DNA of 64,000 nt. Source: Roseomonas alba (GTDB lineage: Bacteria > Pseudomonadota > Alphaproteobacteria > Acetobacterales > Acetobacteraceae). The notes below the pieces were generated by a model. That model searched no databases. It was not told the origin of the DNA and worked only from the letters and a program-made list of their open reading frames with translations. The first letter of the stretch is position 1. Every line of letters starts with the position of its first letter. The DNA is taken from the NCBI RefSeq assembly GCF_019430885.1, contig NZ_JAHYBZ010000002.1:248001-312000 (forward strand), in the 5' to 3' direction. A program made the position numbers and the translations under genes. Positions 49,372-60,295 of this stretch are shown piece after piece.

Positions 49372-50970
49372 ATGCAGCGACGCCACCTTCTCGCCGGCAT
49401 TGCCACCGGCGCACTCGGCGGTCTGCCGGGGAGGGCCGCGCTGGGGCAGGGGACGGCGAATGCCTCGAAGCTGCTGCGCTTCGTGCCGCAGGCGGATCTT
49501 GCTGCACTCGATCCGATCGTCACCACGGCCAATGTCTCGCGCAACCATGGCTTTGCGGTGTGGGACACGCTCTACGGCTTCAACCAGGATTTCGAGCCCG
49601 AGCCCCAGATGGCCGAGGGCCACAATGTCGACACCGATGGCAAGCGGGTTTCGATCCGTCTGCGTGAGGGACTGAAGTTCCACGATGGCGAGCCGGTCCG
49701 CGCGCAGGACTGCATCGCCTCGATCCGTCGTTGGGCGGCGCGCGATCCGATCGGTCAGCAATTGCTGCCGCGCATCGAGGAGATGTCGGCCGCCGACGAC
49801 CGGACCATCGTGCTGCGGCTGTCCAGGCCCTTTCCGTTGCTGTTCCACGCGCTGGGCAAGCCTTCGGCACCAGTTTGCTTCATCATGCCCGAGCGCCTGG
49901 CCGAGACCGAGCCGACGCGGGCGGTAAGCGAGATCATCGGCAGCGGACCGTTTCGCTTCCTGCCGGACGAGCGAATCCCGGGTCGGCGCGTCGCCTATGA
50001 GCGGTTCGCGGATTACCTTCCTCGGCCCGAAGGCGTGCCGACCTGGACGGCGGGACCCAAGCGCGCGGAATTCGACCGCGTCGAGTGGCACATCAAGCCC
50101 GACGCGCAGGCGGCGGCCGAATCGCTGGAAGCCGGCGATGTCGACTGGTGGGAAAATCCGACCGTCGCGCTGCAGACGAGCCTGCGGCGCAACCGCAACG
50201 TGGTGATGGAAATTCTCGACCCCACCGGGTTGATCGGCATCGCGCGCTTCAATGCCCTGCATCCTCCCTTCAACAACCCCGCCATCCGGCGGGCCCTGCT
50301 GGGCGCGGTGGACCAGGCCGCGTACATGACCGCGGTGATCGGCGCCGACCGCAGCCTGTGGCGCGACGATGTCGGCATCTTCCCGCCCGGCACGCCCTTC
50401 GCGAGTGACGAGGGCATGGGCGTGCTGGACGGCGCGCGTGACTACGACAAGGTGAAGCGCGAGATCACCGAGGCAGGCTATGCCGGGGAGAAGGTGGTGC
50501 TGCTCGCGGCCACCGATTTCCCGACGCTTGCCGCGCTGGCCGAGACGGGGGCCGAGATGCTCCGCCGCGTCGGCATGGAGGTCGAGACCGTCGCGGCGCC
50601 ATGGAACGAGATCGTCCAGCGCCGCGCACGACGCACCCCGCCCGCCGAAGGCGGCTGGAGCATGTTCTTCACCACCTGGAGCGGCATCGACATCATGACG
50701 CCTGGCGTCAACCAGGCGCTGCGCGGCACCGGCGATCGCGCCTGGTTCGGCTGGCCGACCCTGCCGCGCCTCGAGGAACTGCGCGGTCAGTGGTTCGATG
50801 CACCCGACCTCGATGCGCAGAAGAAACTGGCGCGCGAGATCCAGGCCGAGGCGCTGCGCGAGGCGCCCTACCTACCTCTTGGGCAGTATTTTCAGGCTAC
50901 TGCCTATCGACGCGGCATCTCCGGCATGCTTCGCGGGCTGCCGCTGTTCTGGAACATTCACAAGGCCTGA
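49372..50970 (+). CDS. Peptide-type ABC transporter receptor 2 of 5
   Basis: A 532-residue paralogue of receptor 1. The signal MQRRHLLAGIATGALGGLPG precedes the mature LLRFVPQADLAALDPIVTT. Shared segments are GLKFHDGEPVRAQDCIASIRRW, GGWSMFFTTWSG and WFGWPTLPRLEEL. It lacks the strict DWGT of other copies: the equivalent reads AAPWNEIVQRRARR, so its ligand pocket differs. The start at 49372 follows CGGAGG; an upstream in-frame ATG at 49312 gives no signal peptide. Confidence 0.93.
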   Translation: MQRRHLLAGIATGALGGLPGRAALGQGTANASKLLRFVPQADLAALDPIVTTANVSRNHGFAVWDTLYGFNQDFEPEPQMAEGHNVDTDGKRVSIRLREGLKFHDGEPVRAQDCIASIRRWAARDPIGQQLLPRIEEMSAADDRTIVLRLSRPFPLLFHALGKPSAPVCFIMPERLAETEPTRAVSEIIGSGPFRFLPDERIPGRRVAYERFADYLPRPEGVPTWTAGPKRAEFDRVEWHIKPDAQAAAESLEAGDVDWWENPTVALQTSLRRNRNVVMEILDPTGLIGIARFNALHPPFNNPAIRRALLGAVDQAAYMTAVIGADRSLWRDDVGIFPPGTPFASDEGMGVLDGARDYDKVKREITEAGYAGEKVVLLAATDFPTLAALAETGAEMLRRVGMEVETVAAPWNEIVQRRARRTPPAEGGWSMFFTTWSGIDIMTPGVNQALRGTGDRAWFGWPTLPRLEELRGQWFDAPDLDAQKKLAREIQAEALREAPYLPLGQYFQATAYRRGISGMLRGLPLFWNIHKA

Positions 50971-51040
50971 TCCATGGCTTGCCGATCGGCGCACCGGCTG
51001 TTCTGATGCGCCACATATCAAGAGGCTCGGGAGACTAGAC

Positions 51041-52633
51041 ATGAACCGCCGTGACCTGCTGAGGGCCACCGCTGCCGCGGGGGCCGCCTCGGCCTTTCCG
51101 CGTTTTGCGACTGCCCAGGCCCCGCAGAATCGCGTCCTGAAGATGGTGCCCCAGGCGAATCTGACGAGCCTGGACCCGATCTGGACGACCGCGAACATCA
51201 CCCGCAACCACGGGCACATGATCTACGACAGCCTCTATGGCCTCGACGCGAACTTCGCGCCGCAGCCGCAGATGGCCGAGGGCCATGTGGTGGAGAATGA
51301 CGGCAAGACCGTCACCATCACGCTGCGCCAGGGGCTGAAGTTCCACGACGGCGAACCGGTGCGCGCGCAGGACGCGGTGCCTTCGATCAATCGCTGGATG
51401 AAGCGCAACCCCTTCGGACAGAAGCTCGGCACGGTGGTCGAGACGCTCACGGTGGTCGATGATCGCCGCCTGCGCTTCACGCTGAAGAGGCCGTTTCCGC
51501 TGCTGTTCAAGGCGCTGGGGCAGGTGTCGAACAGCCCGGCCTTCATCATGCCGCAGCGCCTCGCCGAGACCGATCCCTTCCAGCAGGTGCGCGAGGCGAT
51601 CGGGTCCGGCCCCTTCAAGTTCAAGGCCGACGAGTTCAACTCCGGCAGCCTCGTCGTCTATGAGAAGTTCGCCGACTACGTGCCCACGCCCAACGGCACG
51701 CCAAGCCTGACCGCGGGCCCCAAGATCGTCCATTTCGACCGCGTCGAGTGGAACATCATCACCGATGCCTCCACCGCCGCGGCGGCGCTGCAGACCGGCG
51801 AGATCGACTGGTACGAGCAGCCCCCGCCCGAGATCCAGATGCTGCTGAAGCGCAACCGCGGCATCTCGATCGAGGCGATCGACCCGCTGCCGCTGACCGG
51901 CATCATGCGCTTCAACCACCTGCACGCGCCCTTCAACGACAAGAAGATGCGCCAGGCCATCCTTCCGGCGATCAGTCAGGAGGACTTCATGCAGGCGGTG
52001 GTCGGGACCGATGCCTCGATCTACCGCACGGGCGTCGGGCTGTTCACGCCGGGCACGCCGCTCGCCAACGATGCGGGGATGGAGGCCCTGACCGGTCCGC
52101 GCAGCATCGATCGCGCCAAGGCCCTGATGCGCGAGGCGGGCTATACCAACCAGCTCATGCGCCTGATCGGGCCGACCGACATCCTCGCGCCGTCTGCGAT
52201 GACTCAGGTCGGTGCGGATCTGGTGCGGCGGCTCGGCTTCAATGCCGATATCGCGCTGTCGGACTGGGGCACGACGGTGACGCGCCGCGCCTCGCGCGAG
52301 CCGGTGGCCCGCAATGGCTGGTCGATGCTGTTCACGTCCTTCTCCTCGGTCGATTTCTCCGACCCCGCGGCGCATTTCCCGATGCGCGGCAACGGGGCGA
52401 ATGCGTGGTTCGGTTGGCCGACCGTGCCGAAGCTCGAGGAATTGCGCGATGCCTGGTTCGACGCGCCAGACCTTGCGACCGAACAGCGTCTGGCACGCGA
52501 GATGCAAACCGTCGCCATGGATGAAGTGCCCTATGTTCCGGTCGGCGCCTACCTGTCGATGACGGCGATCAAGAAGAACCTGACCGGGCGTGTGCCGGGT
52601 CTCGCCATCTTCTGGAACATCCGGCGGTCGTAA
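51041..52633 (+). CDS. Peptide-type ABC transporter receptor 3 of 5
   Basis: A 530-residue paralogue with signal MNRRDLLRATAAAGAASAFP and mature start VLKMVPQANLTSLDPIWTT. It has GLKFHDGEPVRAQDAVPSIN, SDWGTTVTRRASREP and WFGWPTVPKLEEL. By eye it is closest to receptors 1 and 4. It follows receptor 2 by 70 bases and precedes receptor 4 by only 14 bases, so receptors 3 and 4 are probably on one transcript. Confidence 0.93.
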   Translation: MNRRDLLRATAAAGAASAFPRFATAQAPQNRVLKMVPQANLTSLDPIWTTANITRNHGHMIYDSLYGLDANFAPQPQMAEGHVVENDGKTVTITLRQGLKFHDGEPVRAQDAVPSINRWMKRNPFGQKLGTVVETLTVVDDRRLRFTLKRPFPLLFKALGQVSNSPAFIMPQRLAETDPFQQVREAIGSGPFKFKADEFNSGSLVVYEKFADYVPTPNGTPSLTAGPKIVHFDRVEWNIITDASTAAAALQTGEIDWYEQPPPEIQMLLKRNRGISIEAIDPLPLTGIMRFNHLHAPFNDKKMRQAILPAISQEDFMQAVVGTDASIYRTGVGLFTPGTPLANDAGMEALTGPRSIDRAKALMREAGYTNQLMRLIGPTDILAPSAMTQVGADLVRRLGFNADIALSDWGTTVTRRASREPVARNGWSMLFTSFSSVDFSDPAAHFPMRGNGANAWFGWPTVPKLEELRDAWFDAPDLATEQRLAREMQTVAMDEVPYVPVGAYLSMTAIKKNLTGRVPGLAIFWNIRRS

Positions 52634-52647
52634 GGAGAGCATGTCAC

Positions 52648-54234
52648 ATGGAGCGTAGGACTTTTCTGGGCGGCGCCGCTGGCGCCGCCGCGGCTGGCTT
52701 TGCTGCGCCGGCGCTGTCGCAGGGATCGGTGGCGCGCACGCTGCGCGTCATCCCGCAGGCGAACCTGACGAGCCTCGATCCGGTCTGGACCACGGCCGTC
52801 GTCACCCGCAACAACGCCTTCATGATCTACGACCAGCTCTGTGCGCAGGATGCCGCGGGCGAGATCAAGCCGCAGATGGCCGAAGGCTGGGATGTGTCGC
52901 AGGATGGCCTCACCTGGATCTTCACGCTGCGGGACGGGCTGTTCTTCCATGACGGCGAGAAGGTGCTGGCGAAGGATTGCGTCGCCTCCATCGACCGCTG
53001 GCGCAAACGCGATCCCTTCATGCAGGTGCTGTGGCCGAATGTCGCGGCGGTCGAGGCGATGGACGATCGCAAGTTCCGCTTCCGCCTGCACAAGCCGACG
53101 CCGCTGATCCTGATGGCGCTGGGCCAGACGCAGTTCCCCTGCTTCATCATGCCCGAGCGCATCGCGCAGACCGATGCCTTCCAGCAGATCCGCGACACCG
53201 TCGGGTCCGGCCCGTTCAAGTTCGTCCGCGACGAGTGGAACCCCGGCCAGCGTGCCGTCTGGGCGAAGAACGAGCGCTACGTGCCGCGGCAGGAAGCCGT
53301 CGATGGCCTGGCCGGCGGCCGGGTGCCGAAGATCGACCGCATCGAGTGGACGATCATCACCGACCCCGCCACCAGCGGCAACGCCATGGCACAGGGCGAG
53401 CAGGATTACTGGGAGTACCCGCTGCACGACCTGTTGCCGATGCTGCGCCGTTCGCGTGGCGTGGTGGTGGAACAGCGTCTGCTCGACGGCACCTATGGCG
53501 TGTGCCGGTTCAATACGCTGCAGCCGCCTTTCAACAATCCGGCGATCCGCCGCGCCGTGGCCATGGCGGTCGACCAGCGCGACTATCTGCGCGCAGTCGC
53601 CGGTGACGATCCCGCCGGCTGGGGCGTCTGCGAGGGCGTCTTCACCTGCGGCACGGCGCTCGCCAACGAAGTGGGCAGCGACGCCCTCAAGACCCACAAC
53701 ATCGAGCGCGCCAAGCAGGCACTCGCCGCGGCCGGCTACAACGGTGAGAAGGTGGTGCTGATCGCGCCGGGCGACTATCCGCAGATCAACACGCTGTCGC
53801 TCGTCACCGCCGACGTGATCCGGCGCCTGGGGATGAACCTGGAATTCGTCTCGGCCGACTGGGGTACGGTGATTCAGCGCCGCGCGAGTAAGGAGCCTGT
53901 CGAGCGTGGCGGGTGGTCGATCTTCCACACCACCTCCTCCGGCCAGTCGCTGTCGCTGCCGGTGTTCAACCTGTTCCTGCGGGCCAATGGGCCCAATGCC
54001 TGGTTCGGCTGGCCGGACGTGCCGGAAGTCGAGCGTCTGCGCGCCGAATGGGTGGAGAAGGGCGGCGACCCGGCCGAGAGCAAGCGCATCGCCGAGGCGC
54101 TGAACCGGGAGGCGATGCAGTCGATGTATTACATCCCGCTCGGCTTCTACTGGCAGCCATCGGCCTGGGCGCGGAACGTGACCGGCGTTTTCCGGGCCCC
54201 CGCGACCGTGTTCTGGAACATCGGCAAGAGCTGA
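52648..54234 (+). CDS. Peptide-type ABC transporter receptor 4 of 5
   Basis: A 528-residue paralogue with signal MERRTFLGGAAGAAAAGFAA and mature start TLRVIPQANLTSLDPVWTTA. It shows a distinct ligand-site region (GEQDYWEYPLHDLLPMLRRS) where the others have a DWWEQP or DWYEQP type segment. SADWGTVIQRRASKEP and WFGWPDVPEVERL follow. Ribosome site AAGGAG lies before a nine-base spacer. The gap of 170 bases to receptor 5 has no gene. Confidence 0.93.
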   Translation: MERRTFLGGAAGAAAAGFAAPALSQGSVARTLRVIPQANLTSLDPVWTTAVVTRNNAFMIYDQLCAQDAAGEIKPQMAEGWDVSQDGLTWIFTLRDGLFFHDGEKVLAKDCVASIDRWRKRDPFMQVLWPNVAAVEAMDDRKFRFRLHKPTPLILMALGQTQFPCFIMPERIAQTDAFQQIRDTVGSGPFKFVRDEWNPGQRAVWAKNERYVPRQEAVDGLAGGRVPKIDRIEWTIITDPATSGNAMAQGEQDYWEYPLHDLLPMLRRSRGVVVEQRLLDGTYGVCRFNTLQPPFNNPAIRRAVAMAVDQRDYLRAVAGDDPAGWGVCEGVFTCGTALANEVGSDALKTHNIERAKQALAAAGYNGEKVVLIAPGDYPQINTLSLVTADVIRRLGMNLEFVSADWGTVIQRRASKEPVERGGWSIFHTTSSGQSLSLPVFNLFLRANGPNAWFGWPDVPEVERLRAEWVEKGGDPAESKRIAEALNREAMQSMYYIPLGFYWQPSAWARNVTGVFRAPATVFWNIGKS

Positions 54235-54404
54235 CCCGGCTTTGGCACGGCCTGTGCTGCATTGCAGCCAGGCCGCGCGCGGGATCGCGAGGCCGGGCCG
54301 GAATACCCGACCCGAGGCGCTGTTCCGGCGCCCAAAATTGATGCAATGTGACTTGGAACCGGGCAAACGAGGCGATGCCCGGATCGAAAGCAGGGAGACG
54401 GTGA

Positions 54405-56009
54405 ATGGACCGCAGGAGTTTCCTCAGGGCGGGTGCCGGGGTCGCGGCGATAGGCGCTTCGGGCGGCGTCGCCGCGCCGGCGCTGAGCCAGGGTGCCAAT
54501 GCGCGCACCCTGCGCTTCGTGCCGCAGGCGAACCTCGCGAATTTCGACCCGATCTGGGGCACGCAGTATGTTGTGCGCAACGCCTCGGCGATGGTGTGGG
54601 ACACGCTGTACGGCGTCGACGACAAGCTCGATCCGAAGCCCCAGATGGTCGAGGGGGAGACGGTCTCCCCGGATGGACTGACCTGGACCTTCAAGCTGCG
54701 GTCCGGCCTGAAGTTCCATGACGGCGAACCGGTGCTCGCGAAGGATGTGGTCGCCTCGATCACGCGCTGGATGCCGCGCGACCCGATGGGTCAGATGTTG
54801 CGCGCGATCCAGAAGGAACTGGTCGCGGTCGACGACACCACCTTCCGCTGGGTGCTCGGCCGCCCCTATCCGAAGCTGAAATATGCGCTCGGCAAGACCA
54901 ACACGCCGATCTGCTTCATCATGCCGGAACGGATCGCGACGAAGTTCGATCCCTTCACCCAGATCACCGAATATGTCGGCTCTGGCCCGATGCGCTTCGT
55001 GCAGGGCGAATGGGTGCCGGGCGCGAGCGCGGTCTTCGCGAAGTTCGACCAGTATGTCCCGCGCCAGGAGGCGGCGAACTGGCTGTCCGGCGGCAAGCGC
55101 ATCCTGGTCGATCGCGTCGAGTGGAAGGTGATGCCCGACCCGGCGACGGCCGCCGCCGCGCTGCAGAACGGCGAGGTCGACTGGTGGGAGAACCCGATCA
55201 GCGACCTGATCCCGCTGATGCGCCGCAATCGCAACATCGCCGTCGACATCGCCGACCCGCTGGGCAACATCGGCAGCTTCCGGATGAACCACCTGCACGC
55301 GCCCTTCAACTCGAAGAAGGTGCGTCAGGCGGTGCTCGCGGCGATGAGCCAGGAGGACTACATGCGCGCGATCGTCGGCAATGACGATGCGCTGTGGAAG
55401 CCGCTGCCGGGCTTCTTCACCCCCGGTACGCCGGGCTACACCGAGGCCGGCGGGGACATCCTCAAGGGGCCGCGCAACCTCGACCTCGCGAAGCGGCTGC
55501 TGGCGGAAGGCGGGTATTCGGGCCAGCCGGTGATCTGCGTCGTCGCGCAGGACCAGCCCATCACCAAGGCGCAGGGCGACATCACGGCCGACCTGCTCAA
55601 GCGCATGGGCATGAATGTCGACTTCATCGCGACCGACTGGGGCACGACCGGCCAGCGCCGCGCCATGAAGAACCCGCCGGACCAGGGCGGGTGGAGCATG
55701 TTCCACACCTGGCACGCCGGCGCCGACTGCGTGAACCCGGCCGCCTACAACGCGCTGCGCGCAAACGGCCAGACCGCCTGGTTCGGCTGGCCCGATTCGC
55801 CGGCAGTCGAGGCCGGCGTGAACGAATGGTTCGCCGCGCCGGATGCGCCTGCCGAGAAGGCGGCGATGGACAAGATCAACGCGGCGGCGATGGACGATGT
55901 CGTCTATGCGCCGACCGGCTTCTTCCTCGGCTACACTGCCTGGCGCCGCAACGTCAGTGGTATTGCCAAGGGGCCATTGCCCTTCTTCTGGGGCGTCTCG
56001 AAGTCCTGA
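54405..56009 (+). CDS. Peptide-type ABC transporter receptor 5 of 5
   Basis: A 534-residue paralogue with signal MDRRSFLRAGAGVAAIGASG and mature start TLRFVPQANLANFDPIWGTQ. It keeps GLKFHDGEPVLAKDVVASITRW, DWWENPISDLIPLMRR, ATDWGTTGQRRAMKNP and WFGWPDSPAVEAG. It lies 23 bases before the first permease gene, so it is the receptor most directly tied to the dppBCDF genes by position. Confidence 0.94.
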   Translation: MDRRSFLRAGAGVAAIGASGGVAAPALSQGANARTLRFVPQANLANFDPIWGTQYVVRNASAMVWDTLYGVDDKLDPKPQMVEGETVSPDGLTWTFKLRSGLKFHDGEPVLAKDVVASITRWMPRDPMGQMLRAIQKELVAVDDTTFRWVLGRPYPKLKYALGKTNTPICFIMPERIATKFDPFTQITEYVGSGPMRFVQGEWVPGASAVFAKFDQYVPRQEAANWLSGGKRILVDRVEWKVMPDPATAAAALQNGEVDWWENPISDLIPLMRRNRNIAVDIADPLGNIGSFRMNHLHAPFNSKKVRQAVLAAMSQEDYMRAIVGNDDALWKPLPGFFTPGTPGYTEAGGDILKGPRNLDLAKRLLAEGGYSGQPVICVVAQDQPITKAQGDITADLLKRMGMNVDFIATDWGTTGQRRAMKNPPDQGGWSMFHTWHAGADCVNPAAYNALRANGQTAWFGWPDSPAVEAGVNEWFAAPDAPAEKAAMDKINAAAMDDVVYAPTGFFLGYTAWRRNVSGIAKGPLPFFWGVSKS

Positions 56010-56032
56010 TGAGCTGATAGGTATCCGCGATC

Positions 56033-56974
56033 ATGTTCGCTTATGTCGTCCGGCGCGTCCTGGCCACCATCCCGGTGATGGCCATCGTTGCGCTTTTCGT
56101 CTTTAGTCTCCTCTACATCGCGCCGGGCGACCCGGCGGCGGTGATCGCGGGTGATCAAGCCACCCCCGAGGATGTCGAACGCATCCGGCAGAGCCTCGGC
56201 CTCGACCGCCCCTATCTGGTGCGGTTCGGGTCCTGGGTCTTCGACATCCTGCGCGGCGATCTCGGCGTGTCGATCTTCACCAACCTGCCGGTGCTGACGA
56301 TGATCCAGCAGCGCGTCGAACCGACGCTGTCGCTGATGGTCGTCACGCTGATCCTCGCCATCACCATCGCTGTGCCGATGGGCGTGGTGGCGGCGTGGAA
56401 GGTCGGGACCTGGGTCGACAACTTTGTGATGAGCTTCGCGGTGCTGAGCTTCTCGGTGCCGGTCTTCGTGGTGGGCTACCTGCTCGCCTACATCTTCGCA
56501 CTCGAACTCGATTGGCTGCCGGTGCAGGGGTATACGAGCATATCGCAGGGCGTCGGACCCTGGCTCGAGAACCTGATCCTGCCGGCCATCGCGCTGGGTT
56601 CGGTCTATATCGCGCTGATCGCGCGCATCACCCGCGCGAGCATGCTGGAAGTGCTGCAACAGGACTACATCCGCACGGCGCGCGCCAAGGGCGCGGGCCA
56701 ACGGTCCATCCTGTTCCTGCACGCGCTGAAGAATGCGGCCGTTCCGATCGTGACCGTCATCGGCATCGGCGTCGCGCTGCTGATCGGCGGCGCCGTCGTG
56801 ACCGAGAGCGTCTTCGCGATCCCCGGCCTCGGCCGCCTGACGGTCGACGCGATCCTGCGGCGCGACTATCCGGTCATCCAGGGCGTGGTGCTGCTGTTCA
56901 GCTTCGTCTACGTGCTGGTCAATCTCGTGATCGACCTTCTCTACACCCTCTTCGACCCGAGGATCCGGTACTGA
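56033..56974 (+). CDS. dppB: Peptide-type ABC permease (DppB-like)
   Basis: A 313-residue inner-membrane permease with six transmembrane segments, a long first periplasmic loop with PGDPAAVIAGDQATPED, and the EAA loop DYIRTARAKGAGQRSILFLHAL that docks the ATPases. It pairs with the next permease, whose ATG overlaps the stop codon (TGATG). Together with the two ATPases it forms one importer that can serve several receptors. Confidence 0.94.
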   Translation: MFAYVVRRVLATIPVMAIVALFVFSLLYIAPGDPAAVIAGDQATPEDVERIRQSLGLDRPYLVRFGSWVFDILRGDLGVSIFTNLPVLTMIQQRVEPTLSLMVVTLILAITIAVPMGVVAAWKVGTWVDNFVMSFAVLSFSVPVFVVGYLLAYIFALELDWLPVQGYTSISQGVGPWLENLILPAIALGSVYIALIARITRASMLEVLQQDYIRTARAKGAGQRSILFLHALKNAAVPIVTVIGIGVALLIGGAVVTESVFAIPGLGRLTVDAILRRDYPVIQGVVLLFSFVYVLVNLVIDLLYTLFDPRIRY

Positions 56975-57903
56975 TGGCCTCCGCTTCCGTCCTTACCCCC
57001 GGCGAGGTGTCGCCGGCCACGGTCACCGCCGCCAAGCCGATGCCGGACATCATGCCGCCGGTGAAGGTTCGTCGCGGCCTGCTGGGCTTCGCCTACCGCC
57101 ATCCCACCATCGCGGTGGGCGGAACCATCGTGCTGCTGCTGATCCTGATGGCGATCTTCGCGCCCTATCTGGGCACGGTGGACCCGACCGCGCTGGCGCC
57201 CGCGCGCCGCACGCGCGAGCCTTCGGCGCAATACTGGTTCGGCACCGACATGCTGGGCCGCGACGTCTATTCGCGCGTGATCTACGGCGCGCGCGTCTCG
57301 CTCATCGTCGGCTTCGCGGTCGCCTTCTTCGCCTCGATCGTCGGGCTCGCCATCGGCCTGGTCTCGGGCTTCGTGCGCTGGGCCGACGGCATCATCATGC
57401 GCGTCATGGACGGGCTGATGTCGATCCCGTCCATCCTGCTCGCCATCGCGCTGATGGCGCTGACCCGCGGGTCGGTCGGCAACGTCATCCTGGCCATCAC
57501 GGTCGCGGAGATTCCGCGCGTCTCGCGCCTGGTGCGCGGCGTGGTGCTGTCGCTGCGCGAACAGCCCTATGTCGATGCGGCGGTAGCGTCGGGCACCAAG
57601 GCGCCGGTCATCATCTGGCGTCACATCCTGCCCAACACCATCGCGCCGATGACGGTGCAGGCGACCTATGTCTGCGCCTCGGCCATGATCGTGGAATCGA
57701 TCCTGTCCTTCATCGGCGCCGGCACGCCGCCGATCATCCCGTCCTGGGGCAACATCATGGCCGAGGGCCGGGCCCTGTGGCAGGTGAAGCCCTACATCGT
57801 GTTCTTCCCCGCCGTCTTCCTGTCGGTCGCCGTGCTCGCGGTGAACCTGCTCGGCGACGGGCTGCGCGATGCGCTCGACCCGCGCATGGCCAAGAGGATC
57901 TGA
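56974..57903 (+). CDS. dppC: Peptide-type ABC permease (DppC-like)
   Basis: A 309-residue second permease. An N-terminal cytoplasmic lead of about 40 residues precedes the first helix and then FGTDMLGRDVYSRVIYGARV, the family motif. The EAA loop is YVDAAVASGTKAPVIIWRHI. The frame continues upstream inside dppB; the start at 56974 follows the dppB stop with a one-base overlap. It is followed by dppD after six bases. Confidence 0.94.
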   Translation: MASASVLTPGEVSPATVTAAKPMPDIMPPVKVRRGLLGFAYRHPTIAVGGTIVLLLILMAIFAPYLGTVDPTALAPARRTREPSAQYWFGTDMLGRDVYSRVIYGARVSLIVGFAVAFFASIVGLAIGLVSGFVRWADGIIMRVMDGLMSIPSILLAIALMALTRGSVGNVILAITVAEIPRVSRLVRGVVLSLREQPYVDAAVASGTKAPVIIWRHILPNTIAPMTVQATYVCASAMIVESILSFIGAGTPPIIPSWGNIMAEGRALWQVKPYIVFFPAVFLSVAVLAVNLLGDGLRDALDPRMAKRI

Positions 57904-57909
57904 CCTGAC

Positions 57910-58895
<986 letters not shown>

Positions 58896-58899
<4 letters not shown>

Positions 58900-59927
58900 G
58901 CCACCCGGTCCTCGAGGTCAACGACCTCAAGAAGCACTTTCCGATCCGTGGTGGCTTCTTCGGCGGCACCACCGGCTACGTCTATGCCGTGGACGGCGTC
59001 TCCTTCTCGATCGAGAAGGGGGAGACGCTGTCGCTGGTGGGTGAATCCGGCTGCGGCAAGTCCACCGTCGGCAAGGCCATCCTGAAGCTGTTCGACATCA
59101 CCTCCGGCCAGGTGGTGCTGGACGGGCAGCGCATCGACGACATGTCGCAGGCCACGCTGCGGCCGATCCGCCGGCGTTTGCAGGTGGTGTTCCAGGATCC
59201 GTTCTCCTCGCTGAACCCGCGCATGCGGGTGCGCGACATCCTTGCCGAGCCCATCCGCAATTTCGGCCTGGCGAAGAACGGGGCGGATCTCGATCGTCGG
59301 CTCGGAGAGCTGATGGACCGCGTGCGGCTGCCGCGCGATGCCATCAACCGCTTCCCGCATGAGTTCTCGGGCGGGCAGCGCCAGCGCATCTGCATCGCCC
59401 GCGCGCTGGCCGGCGAGCCGGACGTGATCATTTGCGACGAGGCGGTCTCGGCGCTGGACGTGTCGGTGAAGGCGCAGATCGTGAACCTGCTGCAGGATCT
59501 GCAGAAGGAGCTCGGCCTGGCGATGCTGTTCATCAGCCACGACCTCGCCATCGTCGAGCACATGACGCATCGCGTCGCGGTCATGTATCTCGGCAAGATC
59601 GTGGAGGTCGCGCCGAAGCGCTCGCTCTTCGCCGCGCCGAAGCATCCCTATACCGAGGCGCTGCTCTCGGCCGTACCGGTGCCCGAGCCGGGGGCCGCGC
59701 GTGAGCGCATCATCCTCCGGGGCGATGTGCCGTCGCCGATCAACCCGCCCAAGGGCTGCCGCTTCCACACGCGCTGTCCCTATGCCTTCGATCGGTGCAG
59801 CCAGGAAGAGCCGGAACTGCGGCCGACGGAGGAGGGACACTTCGCCGCATGTCACCTGCATGACAGGCCGGATGCGGAGAACCCGCTCGCCGGGGCGGTC
59901 GGTGCGGCCATCATCGCCCACCACTGA
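58896..59927 (+). CDS. dppF: Peptide-type ABC ATPase (DppF-like)
   Basis: The 343-residue partner ATPase with Walker [10 protein letters not shown], signature [14 protein letters not shown], Walker [13 protein letters not shown] and H-loop ISHDL. The C-terminal extension carries the cysteine segments [16 protein letters not shown] and AACHLH. An insertion near residue 12-25 ([17 protein letters not shown]) is typical of DppF/OppF. The Walker B aspartate is followed by Glu and Ala where Pro is usual (DEAVS). Confidence 0.95.
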
Positions 59928-59961
59928 TCCCGACGCGCCGCCACGGTCCACCCGTGGCGGC

Positions 59962-60198
59962 GTGGCGCGCCTGATACGCCTGCTGTTCTGGGCCCTGCAG
60001 GGGCTTGTCCTGCTCGGCATCGCCATGGTGGTGGTGGGCCTCGTCATCGAGGACGCCTCGCCCGGCGCCCCCATCCTGAAGGTGCTGGTCCTGCCGGTCG
60101 GCCTGCTGCCCGTGCTGGGGCCGGTATGGGTCGTGGCCACGCCCGTGCTACTGATTCTCATGCTGCTGACGCGAAGCCGCCGATCCGCCGGCGGCTGA
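59962..60198 (+). CDS. Small two-helix membrane protein
   Basis: A 78-residue frame from a GTG start giving VARLIRLLFWALQGLVLLG, two hydrophobic segments (about residues 8-28 and 38-66) separated by an acidic turn EDASPGAP, and a basic C-terminus TRSRRSAGG. It starts 34 bases after dppF. No family was recognised and the ribosome site is weak (an AT-free GGCGG). Membrane topology and position inside a gap without other genes support it; the start is uncertain. Confidence 0.5.
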   Translation: MARLIRLLFWALQGLVLLGIAMVVVGLVIEDASPGAPILKVLVLPVGLLPVLGPVWVVATPVLLILMLLTRSRRSAGG

Positions 60199-60295
60199 CG
60201 CTTGACGCGACATAGGCGCCAGCGCGAGGCTTGCGCCCCGGACGCCGGGCACCACATGCCCGGCCGGCAATCTTGATGACTCAAGGGAGACGCGC

